A program made the translations under genes and the position numbers. From the NCBI GenBank assembly GCA_029974925.1, contig JARKQH010000165.1, positions 1 through 44,379 of the forward strand: DNA of 44,379 nt, in the 5' to 3' direction. This DNA is from Verrucomicrobiota bacterium (GTDB taxonomy: Bacteria > Verrucomicrobiota > Verrucomicrobiia > Limisphaerales > UBA8199). Each line of letters starts with the position of its first letter. Within the stretch, counting starts at the first letter, position 1. The notes under the pieces are model-generated. The model was not told where the DNA came from. It saw only the letters and a list, made by a program, of their open reading frames with translations, and did no database searches. Positions 17,673 to 25,579 of this stretch are shown one piece after another.

Positions 17673-18848
17673 ATGCGCGTCGTCCATGTCATTACCCGCC
17701 TGATCGTGGGCGGGGCGCAGGAGAATACTGTGGACTCCGTCCTCGGCCTGCGGCGCAGACCCGGACTCGAGCCGCACCTGATTTCCGGCCCTTGCAGCCC
17801 GCTGGAGGGCTCGCTCGAATCCCGATTTGCAGACTGTCCGGAGTTGTTAACCCTCCTGCCCGATCTGGTCCGTCCCATCAACCCGTGGCGGGACTGGACG
17901 GCCTATCGCCGCCTGCTCGAGTGCTTTCGCCGTCAGCGGCCCGACATCGTCCACACTCACAGCGGCAAGGCCGGCATCCTCGGCCGCCTGGCCGCCGCTC
18001 GCGCCCGGGTTCCGCTCATTCTGCACACGGTCCACGGCCCCTCCTTCGGCCCTTTTCAAGGACCTGCCGCCAATTGGGCTTTTCGGGCCGCCGAACGGTT
18101 TGCAGCGAAGGTCACCACTCATTTTGTCGTCGTGGCCGATGCCATGCGCGACCAGTACCTGCAGGCGGGCATCGGTCGTCCGGAGCAATACACCAAAATT
18201 CTTAGCGGGTTTCCGCTCGAGCCGTTCCTCACTGCCGCCAACGACCCCGCCCTCCGCGCGCGGCTCGGCATCGCTGCCGAGGACATCGTCGTGGGCAAAA
18301 TCGCGCGCATCACCCGGCTCAAAGGCCACGAAGACCTTTTGGCGGTCGCGCCCGAGCTGCTTCGCGAAGTGCCCCGGCTCAAGTTCCTCCTGGTGGGAGA
18401 CGGGTCCTTGCGGCGCCGCGTCGAACGCCAGGTCCGCGACGCCGGGCTGCAGTCGCACTTCATCTTCGCCGGCCTGGTGGCCCCCGGCCAGGTGCCGCCG
18501 CTGGTAGGGATCATGGATCTGGTCGTACACCTGTCCCTGCGTGAGGGGTTGCCGCGTTCCCTGCCTCAAGCCCTGGCTGCCGGCCGGCCGGTCATCGCTT
18601 ACGACTGTGACGGCGCCCGGGAGGTCTGTCTGGACGATCAAACCGGCTTCCTTTTGCCCCCCCGCGATACCGCTGGCCTCCGCCTCCGCCTCCTGCAACT
18701 GGCCCGGAGTCCCGAGTTGCGCCAGCGTCTCGGTCACACCGGGCGGAATTTCGTCCGCGAGCGTTTCAGTCTCGATCGCATGGTGGATGATCTCTACGAG
18801 CTCTATCTTCGCCTGGCGCGACAGCGGCGGCACCCCCAGCCGGCCTGA
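17673..18848 (+). CDS. GT4-family glycosyltransferase
   Basis: 391 residues, GT-B fold. The N-terminal half opens with MRVVHVITRLIVGGAQENTV, the glycine-rich start of GT4 enzymes that transfer sugars from nucleotide donors. The C-terminal half has KIARITRLKGHEDLL, LVGDGSLRRRVERQV, the donor-site stretch LSLREGLPRSLPQALAAGRPVIAYDCDGAREV, and ends with a helix containing RFSLDRMVDDLYELY. No membrane segments, so it acts at the cytoplasmic face. It follows the DUF2723 gene by 7 bp. Likely builds an exopolysaccharide, lipid-linked glycan or glycoprotein glycan; donor and acceptor are not determinable. Confidence 0.9.
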   Translation: MRVVHVITRLIVGGAQENTVDSVLGLRRRPGLEPHLISGPCSPLEGSLESRFADCPELLTLLPDLVRPINPWRDWTAYRRLLECFRRQRPDIVHTHSGKAGILGRLAAARARVPLILHTVHGPSFGPFQGPAANWAFRAAERFAAKVTTHFVVVADAMRDQYLQAGIGRPEQYTKILSGFPLEPFLTAANDPALRARLGIAAEDIVVGKIARITRLKGHEDLLAVAPELLREVPRLKFLLVGDGSLRRRVERQVRDAGLQSHFIFAGLVAPGQVPPLVGIMDLVVHLSLREGLPRSLPQALAAGRPVIAYDCDGAREVCLDDQTGFLLPPRDTAGLRLRLLQLARSPELRQRLGHTGRNFVRERFSLDRMVDDLYELYLRLARQRRHPQPA

Positions 18849-18988
18849 AGCATGACTCTACAGCGGCATGCGGCCCATGGGAGACGGCTGCTCCAAAGCA
18901 ACGATTATCCCCGCGCGGGCTCCACTCGGTGTCTGGATCGGAGTTTGCGTTTGGAACCAACTTGTGTTTAATTAAGCACCGTTGTTTC

Positions 18989-19017
18989 TGGCACAATCGC
19001 CGGAACGGCTCTAAAAT
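18989..19017 (+). promoter_or_regulatory. Putative promoter of the YlbF-family gene
   Basis: TGGCAC (18989-18994), 17-bp spacer, TAAAAT (19012-19017), ending 9 bp before the ATG at 19027. The -10 is good and the -35 weak. The short leader leaves little room for a ribosome-binding site. Confidence 0.4.
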
Positions 19018-19026
19018 ACACTCAAT

Positions 19027-19437
19027 ATGATCATGACGGACGACACGCCGGTGCTGCGCAAAACGCGCGAGCTGTGCCAGACCATTTTGGAACAACCGGA
19101 TTTTCAATCCATTCGACAGCGCATTGAAACCTTTCTGGGCGACGAGCAGGCACGCGGCCAATACGACGAACTGGTGCAAAAGGGCCAGGCCCTCCAGCGT
19201 AAACAGCAGAACTCCATCCCGCTGACCGGCGAGGAGATAGCCGAATTCGAACGCGATCGCGATTCACTGCTCAACAATCCCGTCGCGCGGGGTTTCCTGG
19301 ATGCGCAGGAAGAGCTGCATGGTTTCAGACAGACCATCCAGCGTTACCTGAACAAGACCCTCGAACTGGGCCGGCTGCCGACGGCGGAGGACCTCGACGA
19401 AAGCTCCTGCGGCCACGGTTGCAGTTGCGACCATTGA
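19027..19437 (+). CDS. YlbF/YmcA-family protein with cysteine-rich tail
   Basis: 136 residues, mostly helical. The central part (LCQTILEQPDFQSIRQRIE, QYDELVQKGQALQRKQQ) matches the helical YlbF/YmcA family. In Bacillus the family members RicF and RicA join RicT in a complex that binds Fe-S clusters and aids RNA processing and sporulation or competence. The C-terminus ends in CGHGCSCDH, with C128, C132 and C134 plus two histidines as possible metal ligands. ATG 19033 is an alternative start six bases in. It stands alone with its own promoter and a downstream hairpin. Function in this lineage is unknown; a role in mRNA processing is inference. Confidence 0.8.
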   Translation: MIMTDDTPVLRKTRELCQTILEQPDFQSIRQRIETFLGDEQARGQYDELVQKGQALQRKQQNSIPLTGEEIAEFERDRDSLLNNPVARGFLDAQEELHGFRQTIQRYLNKTLELGRLPTAEDLDESSCGHGCSCDH

Positions 19438-19449
19438 TCGGGGCACCCT

Positions 19450-19471
19450 CCCCGCCCCAATTCAGGCGGGG
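19450..19471 (+). terminator. Hairpin after the YlbF-family gene
   Basis: Perfect 7-bp stem CCCCGCC/GGCGGGG with an 8-nt loop, 13 bp after the stop; a short TTTT run follows at 19482. Good candidate for an intrinsic terminator, though the T run is displaced. Confidence 0.5.
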
Positions 19472-19547
19472 CGCAGGCGGCTTTTGTGGTTGACGCGAAG
19501 GCGGCGCCGTCCGACTCAAGCACCCGCATAAATTCCAAATCCCCTTG

Positions 19548-19576
19548 TTGACCTCCGGCGGGGTCCTGACTATTAT
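19548..19576 (+). promoter_or_regulatory. Sigma-70 promoter of tRNA-Lys
   Basis: TTGACC (19548-19553), exactly 17 bp, then TATTAT (19571-19576). Both boxes match the consensus at 5 of 6 positions. The tRNA begins 18 bp further on. Confidence 0.78.
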
Positions 19577-19594
19577 CTTTATGAATTTGGGGCC

Positions 19595-19670
19595 GCCTCG
19601 GTAGCTCAATTGGCAGAGCAGTTGACTCTTAATCAATTGGTTCTAGGTTCAAGTCCTAGCCGGGGCACCA
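19595..19670 (+). tRNA. tRNA-Lys (CTT anticodon)
   Basis: Acceptor GCCTCGG/CCGGGGC with one G-T pair, D-arm GCTCAATTGGCAGAGC, anticodon loop CTCTTAA with anticodon CTT at 19628-19630, T-arm CTAGG/CCTAG around TTCAAGT, discriminator A, encoded CCA. The decayed apbE sequence begins about 100 bp downstream. Confidence 0.95.
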
Positions 19671-19766
19671 ATTTCCTGCCGCTCAAACGAGCCTCCTCAC
19701 TACCACTGAATAAACTGCTGCCAGGAAACTGCTTTTGGGAGTAGTGCTGCGCTCGGCGCTGAGCGA

Positions 19767-20184
19767 GTGGGCACGAGGCTGAATTTGGGGGCTGTTGGCA
19801 AAGGCCCGTCCATCGAGCGGGCCGCCGGGAGTCGGCGGGAAGCGAGCGCCCAGCATGCGGTTTCTAACGCGGCAGCAGCGCTGTTGACGGCTTGGATGCC
19901 CTGCTCGAAGGAAGCGCCTGGAAATCGGACTCGGCGCACCTCCCCCGCCCCCCTGCCCCCTGGGGGATGCAGACGCCTGCCCTTCGCAACGAGGCTCTGT
20001 CCCTATTCGCCCAGTGGGGGAATCATTTGAAGCGGGCGGCCAAATCTACGGACATGTGCTGGTTCCTCACACAAGGCGGCGGGTGGCCGAGGGCACCGTT
20101 CTGGCGGCCCTTATCGGCTCGTCAGCGACGGACAAGGACGCCCTGTCCACCGCCCCTCTTGGTGTTGGGCCGCCCCGCGTTTAA
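19767..20184 (+). pseudogene. apbE: Decayed apbE (FAD:protein FMN transferase)
   Basis: ApbE-like sequence survives in all three forward frames and in the right order. Frame one (19767 to about 19930) reads GTRLNLGAVGKGPSIERAA, the D/NLGxxxKGxxxDR region. Frame two (about 19920-20035) reads ALRNEALSLFAQWGNH, like the RNEALSTSGxxGNHF region. Frame three (about 20026-20184) reads FEAGGQIYGHVLVPHT then LAALIGSSATDKDALSTAP, like the YGHVLDPRTG and ADALSTA motifs. At least two frameshifts separate them, and the DPRTG active-site motif has become VPHTR, so the gene is dead. ApbE attaches FMN to flavoproteins such as NqrC and RnfG. It is a remnant of a working copy; no intact copy is in the window. 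Confidence 0.62.
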
Positions 20185-20564
20185 CCCAACCGCCTCCGAC
20201 CCGGGGTCAAAGGCCCGGGAAATACCAGCATGGGGCACCGCCCCCTGCCACGGGCTAAGGACTTTGGCCTCGAAATGGCTCAGGGCGGCAAAGAGCGTGA
20301 TGATTCCGTGAGCAGGGGGGCGGGTGCGAACATGCCCCCGGCCCAAGGGCAGGCCCGGCTGGGTCCGCTCCAAGGCCTGGCACGGGCACTTCTCGTACGC
20401 CCGCCCGGCTGCGGAGAGTGGATTCCGGGCCGAGCGCATTCCGCGCTTGCTGCTCAAGCGGCCGAAATCTACGTTCAGATCATGACTTTGCTGCGAATGA
20501 ACCCAGCCGCAGCCCGGACCCAACCTGCCGGGCGGAGGCCCGCGCTGCCCGCCGCGCACGCTTC
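20185..20564. other. 380 bp with no recognisable gene
   Basis: Lies between the apbE remnant and the hydrogenase maturation protease. Open frames here are GC-rich and of low complexity, with no recognisable motif on either strand. It may be further decayed sequence from the apbE end. Confidence 0.5.
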
Positions 20565-21053
20565 GTGACCCCCGCCGCATTCCAGTCCCCGCTCGCCAAC
20601 CCCCCGCGAGTCCTCCTGCTGGGCTTGGGCAATGACATTCTGACCGACGACGCCATCGGGTTGCGGGTTGTCGCCGCCCTGCGCGAGCGCGTGCGCGACA
20701 AGAAGCATGTCACCGCTGTCGAAACTGCGGAGATGGGATTGTCGCTCCTGGATTTCATGGTCGGATTCGACCGTCTCGTGTTGGTGGATGCGGTCCAGAC
20801 TTGCCAGGCCAAGCCCGGGTTTGTCCATGAAATCTCGGCCGAAGACCTTTCGTCCCAGCCGGCGCTCTCCCCCCATTTCCTGGGGGTGGGCGAAGTGCTG
20901 GCGCTGGGGCGGCAACTGGGTCTGAGCATGCCGCGGGAGGTGAAAATCTTCGCCATTGAAGTGGGCGATCCGTTCACGGTGGGGACAGAGCTTTCGCCGG
21001 AGTTGAAGGCGGCTTTGCCGGGCATCATTCATCGGGTGGAGGCGGCCTTGTGA
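20565..21053 (+). CDS. [NiFe]-hydrogenase maturation protease
   Basis: About 162 residues, the usual size. These endopeptidases clip the C-terminal tail of the hydrogenase large subunit after nickel insertion. Visible are the GLGNDILTDDAIGLRV start motif (the first Asp is a nickel-sensing ligand in HybD), a second acidic ligand in LVDAVQT, and a His in PHFLGVGEVLALG. The GTG at 20565 was chosen because the frame upstream is low-complexity and homologs start just before the GLGND motif. The stop overlaps the hypF start (GTGA), a coupled pair. No hydrogenase subunit genes are in the window, so its partner is elsewhere. Confidence 0.85.
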   Translation: MTPAAFQSPLANPPRVLLLGLGNDILTDDAIGLRVVAALRERVRDKKHVTAVETAEMGLSLLDFMVGFDRLVLVDAVQTCQAKPGFVHEISAEDLSSQPALSPHFLGVGEVLALGRQLGLSMPREVKIFAIEVGDPFTVGTELSPELKAALPGIIHRVEAAL

Positions 21054-23383
21054 GCCACGGCAAGGAAATTCCGGGCGCAGGAGCCCGGTTGCGCGTCGTG
21101 GTGCGCGGGGTGGTTCAAGGCGTGGGCTTTCGGCCGTTCGTTCACCGGCTGGCCCGGGAATTGGACCTGCGCGGCTGGGTCCAGAATTCACCGCAAGGCG
21201 TGTTCCTCGAGGCCGAGGGCGCGCGCGAGCGGCTTGAAGAACTGCTTTTGCGGTTGAGCGCTGAAAAGCCTCCGCACAGCTCGATCCAGAGCCTGGAGTC
21301 CACCTGGCTTGACCCGGTCGGGTATGCTCAATTCGAAATCCGGCAAAGCCGCGCCGGCGGGCCCAAGACAGCGCTGATATTGCCTGACATCGCCACCTGC
21401 CCGGACTGCCTTGGCGAGATTTTCGACCCGGCCAACCGCCGCTACCGCTATCCGTTCACCAACTGCACGCATTGCGGGCCGCGTTTTACCATCATCGAAT
21501 CGCTGCCGTACGACCGCGCCAACACTTCAATGAAAGCGTTCCGAATGTGTCGGCGGTGCCAGGCGGAGTACGAGGATCCGGCCGACCGCCGCTTCCACGC
21601 CCAGCCCAATGCATGTCCGGACTGCGGCCCCCGGCTGGAATTGTGGGGCGCCACCGGCCAGGTGTTGGCGGTGGAGGACCCCCTGGCAGCGGCCGCCGAG
21701 GCCATTCGCGCGGGGCGGATCGTGGCGCTGAAGGGATTGGGCGGGTTTCAACTGCTGGCAGCGGCGGGCCAGGAGGCGGTGGTGCGGCGGTTGCGCGAAC
21801 GCAAGCAGAGGGAGGAGAAGCCCTTCGCGTTGATGTTCCCCTCGCTCGATTCGATCAAGCGGGTCTGCAAGGTTGCGCCGCTCGAAGAGCGGCTGCTGCG
21901 GTCGCCGGAGTGTCCCATTGTACTTCTGGCCCGGCGCGCTGAAGCCGGGAGAGACGCGCCCACCGGCATCGCCCCCTCGGTGGCGCCCGCCAACCCCTGC
22001 CTGGGCGTCATGCTGCCATATACGCCGCTGCATCATCTCCTGCTCCGGATGTTGGATTTTCCCATCGTCGCCACCAGCGGCAACCTCAGCGACGAGCCGA
22101 TTTGTGTTTCGGAAAGCGAGGCGGTCGCCCGGCTTGGGCGCATCGCCGACCTGTTCCTCGTGCACAATCGGCCGATTGTGCGGCACGCCGATGACTCCAT
22201 AGTGCGGTTGGTTTCGGGACGGGAACTGGTCCTGCGCCGGGCGCGGGGTTATGCGCCCCTGCCGGTGCCGCTGCCGCCGTCTGACGCGGCGCCGGCGGTA
22301 CTGGCGGTGGGCGGCCATCTCAAGAACACCATCGCGCTGGGCGCGGCCTCCCAGGTGTACCTCAGCCAGCACATCGGAGACCTGGAAACCGACGAGTCCT
22401 TCCGCGCTTTCGAACGCGCCATTAAAGATTTCCAGCAACTGTTCGACATCCGGCCGGAGGTCATCGCTGCCGACCTGCATCCCGACTACCTGTCCAGCAA
22501 ACACGCTCGCGACCTTGCCGCCGCGCGCCCCGGCGCGAAACTGGCGACCGTTCAGCATCACCTTGCCCACGTCTGGTCCTGCATGGCCGAGAACGAACTG
22601 GCTCCTCCCGTGCTGGGCGTGTCTTGGGATGGCACTGGTTATGGACTGGACGGGACGGTCTGGGGTGGCGAGTTTTTCCTGATTTCAGAGCGCGGGTGGG
22701 AGCGAGTCGCGCATCTGCGCCAGTTTCGACTGCCGGGCGGAGACAAGGCAATCAAAGAGCCGCGCCGCAGCGCCCTTGGGTTGCTCCACGCCGCCTTCGG
22801 GGCGAAAGGCCTGCTGGAAAACCCAACCGCGCCCGTTCAAGCTTTCACCCGCCCGGAACTGACTGCCTTGCTCCGGATGCTGGAGCAGGGGCTGAACTCG
22901 CCGCTGACATCCAGCGTTGGACGCCTCTTCGATGCGGTCGCGGCCCTGGTCGGTTTGCGGCAAATCACCCGGTTTGAGGGCCAGGCGGCCATGGAACTGG
23001 AGTTTGCCGCCCAAACCGCCGCGGAACAGGGCCATTACGCGTTTGCGCTCACGCGGTCAGAAACCCCGCCGCTGTGGGTCATTGACTGGGGACCCGCCCT
23101 GAACTGTTTGCTGGAGGATTTGAGGCGCAAGGAAACCCCGGCCAGAATCGCCGCCGCGTTTCACCAAGGTCTCGCCGAGGCCGTCGTTGCTGTTGCCAGA
23201 ACAGTGGGACAATCCCGCGTGGTCTTATCCGGCGGCTGCTTTCAAAACCGGTTGCTGACCGAACGCACCATCGCCCGTTTGCAGGCGGAAGGCTTTCGAC
23301 CCTACTGGCACCAGCGTGTCCCGCCGAACGATGGCGGGTTGTCCCTCGGGCAAATCGCCGCCGCGCGTCACTTGCTTCCATGA
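21050..23383 (+). CDS. hypF: Carbamoyltransferase HypF (hydrogenase maturation)
   Basis: Makes the carbamoyl group, handed to HypE, that becomes the cyanide ligands of the [NiFe] centre. 777 residues with the full domain set: acylphosphatase (RVVVRGVVQGVGFRPFVHRL, about 12-100), two zinc fingers (CPDC...CTHC and CRRC...CPDC, about 117-200), YrdC-like (ALKGLGGFQLL to about 395), and Kae1-like with QHHLAHVWSC, GVSWDGTGYGLDGTVWGGEF and the C-terminal LSGGCFQNRLL. It starts with GTG overlapping the protease stop by 4 bp and ends with an ATGA overlap into the serine hydrolase. The other hyp genes (A-E) are absent here. Confidence 0.97.
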   Translation: MSHGKEIPGAGARLRVVVRGVVQGVGFRPFVHRLARELDLRGWVQNSPQGVFLEAEGARERLEELLLRLSAEKPPHSSIQSLESTWLDPVGYAQFEIRQSRAGGPKTALILPDIATCPDCLGEIFDPANRRYRYPFTNCTHCGPRFTIIESLPYDRANTSMKAFRMCRRCQAEYEDPADRRFHAQPNACPDCGPRLELWGATGQVLAVEDPLAAAAEAIRAGRIVALKGLGGFQLLAAAGQEAVVRRLRERKQREEKPFALMFPSLDSIKRVCKVAPLEERLLRSPECPIVLLARRAEAGRDAPTGIAPSVAPANPCLGVMLPYTPLHHLLLRMLDFPIVATSGNLSDEPICVSESEAVARLGRIADLFLVHNRPIVRHADDSIVRLVSGRELVLRRARGYAPLPVPLPPSDAAPAVLAVGGHLKNTIALGAASQVYLSQHIGDLETDESFRAFERAIKDFQQLFDIRPEVIAADLHPDYLSSKHARDLAAARPGAKLATVQHHLAHVWSCMAENELAPPVLGVSWDGTGYGLDGTVWGGEFFLISERGWERVAHLRQFRLPGGDKAIKEPRRSALGLLHAAFGAKGLLENPTAPVQAFTRPELTALLRMLEQGLNSPLTSSVGRLFDAVAALVGLRQITRFEGQAAMELEFAAQTAAEQGHYAFALTRSETPPLWVIDWGPALNCLLEDLRRKETPARIAAAFHQGLAEAVVAVARTVGQSRVVLSGGCFQNRLLTERTIARLQAEGFRPYWHQRVPPNDGGLSLGQIAAARHLLP

Positions 23384-25512
23384 CAGCGGACAAACTTCTT
23401 GCCGTCAGGAGCCGCCAAATCCAATGCCCGGGGGCGTCGCGTGATCGCCCCAAGGGCTGGCACCGCTCCGCTTTCGCCCTGGCGGCCCTGCTTGGCCTCG
23501 CCCCGGCGCCGGCGGTGGAGTTTTGGCCCGGGGCCGAGTGGCCTCGCGCCACGCCAGCCGAAGCCGGCTTGGGGGAAGCGTGGCTAGAAACCGCGCGGGA
23601 CTATGCATTGTCGGCGGGCGGCTCGGGCTATATTACCCGCGGGGGCCGGCTGGTGATGGCTTGGGGCGATGCCTCCCAGCGTTATGATCTAAAGTCCACG
23701 ACCAAATCCCTCGGTTCCATCGCCCTGGGATTGGCACTGCAGGACGGAAAAGTGCATCTGCAGGACCGGGCGCAAGCCTTGCATCCGGGATTCGGCGTTC
23801 CTCCGGCGGCGAACACCAACACCGGCTGGCTCGGGGAAGTGACGCTCCTGCATCTGGCCACGCACACCGCGGGGTTTGAGAAGCCCGGCGGGTTCACCCG
23901 CCAGCTTTTTCGTCCTGGCACAATGTGGGATTATAGTGACAGCGGCCCGAACTGGCTGGCGGAGTGCCTGACGATTGTTTACCGGCGCGACCTTGAGGAA
24001 TTGATGTTCGAGCGCGTGTTCGGGCCGCTGGGCATTGGACGCGACGACCTGGTCTGGCGCCGGAATCAGTATCGGCCCGCGACGCTGGCGGGAGTTGCGC
24101 GCCGTGAATTCGGGGCCGGAATCAGCGCCAATGTGGATGCCATGGCGCGCCTCGGTCTGTTGTTGCTTCGGGGAGGACGCTGGCGCGACACGCAACTGAT
24201 TCCGCGCGAGTTTGTGGAAATGGCCCGCCAGCCGGTGCCTGCGTTCGCCAGCCTGCCGGTCCATCCCAATTCTCTCCGGCCGGAGGACCTCAAGAGCGGC
24301 GCCCCGCAGCATTACGGCTTGTTGTGGTGGAACAATGCCGATGGTTCGCTCGAAACCGTGCCGCGCGATGCTTACTGGGCGTGGGGACTGTATGACAGCG
24401 TGATTCTGGTTGCGCCGTCGCTGGATTTGGTGGCGGCGCGAGCGGGCAAATCATGGCCCCGCCAACCGGGCGCCGGCCATTACGCTCCCTTGCGGCCGTT
24501 CTTCGAGCCGCTCGCCGCCGCCGCCGGCTATCAGGGGAGGAACCATTCTTCAAGACGGCTAATCAGGGAACTTCGCTGGGCGCCGATTGAAACGATTCGG
24601 CGACCGGCCCCAGGCAGTGACAACTGGCCACTAACGTGGGCGGATGATGGCGCGCTGTATGGCGCCTACGGAGACGGCCACGGATTCGAACCCTTCACGG
24701 ACGAAAAACTGAGTCTGGGTCTTGCCCGCATCACTGGCGGCCCGACGAATTTCCGCGGAGCAAATCTGCGCACGGCCTCGCTTGAAGCTCGCGGCGATGG
24801 CGACCGGGGCCGGAAAGCCAGCGGTTTGCTATCCGTGAAAGGCGTGCTGTATCTGTGGGCACGGAATACCGGAAACGCGCAACTGGCCTGGTCCGCAGAT
24901 CACGGCCGCACCTGGACTTGGGCGGACTGGAAGTTCATCAACAGCTTTGGCTGCCCGAGCTTCGTCAACTTTGGGCGGGATTATGAAGGGAACCGGGACG
25001 GCTACGTTTATATTTGTTCTCCCGACGCGGAGGATGCCTATACGCCGGCGGACCGGTTCGTGCTGGCGCGCGTGCCAGCCGATCGGATTCGAAGCCGCGC
25101 GGCATACCAGTTTTATGCCGGGTTGGACAACAATGGAGAACCGCAATGGACGACAAATCTTGTGTCGCAATGCGGCATTTTGGCGCGTCGCGGGGCGTGT
25201 TACCGGCCGAGCGTCACGTTCAACGCTCCGTTGGGGCGTTTTTTGCTGGTGCATTCTCTTCCCAACAAGGGGTCAAGGAACCCTGCGGGAACGATGGACC
25301 TGCGGTTTCAGGGGGGACTGGCCATCTATGAAGCGGCGCAGCCTTGGGGCCCCTGGCGGGTCGTTTACGAGACGGATCAATGGGATGTGGGACCGGGCGA
25401 TGCCGCGTCCTTTCCCGCCAAATGGATCAGCGCCGACGGAAAGACCCTCTACCTGGTGTTCTCGGGAGACGATTGTTTTTCCGTGCGCCAGGCCACCCTT
25501 GCCCTCGAGTAA
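23380..25512 (+). CDS. Exported serine hydrolase (class C beta-lactamase fold) with DUF4185-like C-terminal domain
   Basis: 710 residues. A long N-terminal region (about 30 residues) precedes a hydrophobic export signal (FALAALLGLAPAPA). No later in-frame start exists before the signal. Residues about 45-385 are a penicillin-binding/beta-lactamase fold: serine in S106-T-T-K109 (SxxK), Y185-S-D as the second motif. Residues from about 390 form a separate beta-rich domain resembling DUF4185/sialidase-like propellers, with repeated units such as LAWSADHGRTWTWADW and GPWRVVYETDQW. The ATG overlaps the hypF stop (ATGA), so translation is coupled to hypF, an unexpected partner. Substrate is unknown; an esterase or peptidase acting on a glycan is possible. 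Confidence 0.78.
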   Translation: MTADKLLAVRSRQIQCPGASRDRPKGWHRSAFALAALLGLAPAPAVEFWPGAEWPRATPAEAGLGEAWLETARDYALSAGGSGYITRGGRLVMAWGDASQRYDLKSTTKSLGSIALGLALQDGKVHLQDRAQALHPGFGVPPAANTNTGWLGEVTLLHLATHTAGFEKPGGFTRQLFRPGTMWDYSDSGPNWLAECLTIVYRRDLEELMFERVFGPLGIGRDDLVWRRNQYRPATLAGVARREFGAGISANVDAMARLGLLLLRGGRWRDTQLIPREFVEMARQPVPAFASLPVHPNSLRPEDLKSGAPQHYGLLWWNNADGSLETVPRDAYWAWGLYDSVILVAPSLDLVAARAGKSWPRQPGAGHYAPLRPFFEPLAAAAGYQGRNHSSRRLIRELRWAPIETIRRPAPGSDNWPLTWADDGALYGAYGDGHGFEPFTDEKLSLGLARITGGPTNFRGANLRTASLEARGDGDRGRKASGLLSVKGVLYLWARNTGNAQLAWSADHGRTWTWADWKFINSFGCPSFVNFGRDYEGNRDGYVYICSPDAEDAYTPADRFVLARVPADRIRSRAAYQFYAGLDNNGEPQWTTNLVSQCGILARRGACYRPSVTFNAPLGRFLLVHSLPNKGSRNPAGTMDLRFQGGLAIYEAAQPWGPWRVVYETDQWDVGPGDAASFPAKWISADGKTLYLVFSGDDCFSVRQATLALE

Positions 25513-25579
25513 TGCGACCGGCGTGGCGCTGGGAACCCACGCGGGATGTCGCGCCAGGTTTGTGCAGGTCGGCGGGTGT

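Noticed and set aside
19671-20564. Genomic island with attachment site at tRNA-Lys
   Set aside because: No integrase and no visible repeat of the tRNA 3' end in this region; the apbE remnant explains part of it.
20122-20580. 152-codon minus-strand frame
   Set aside because: Low-complexity and antisense to the end of the apbE remnant and to unassigned sequence; no motif is visible.
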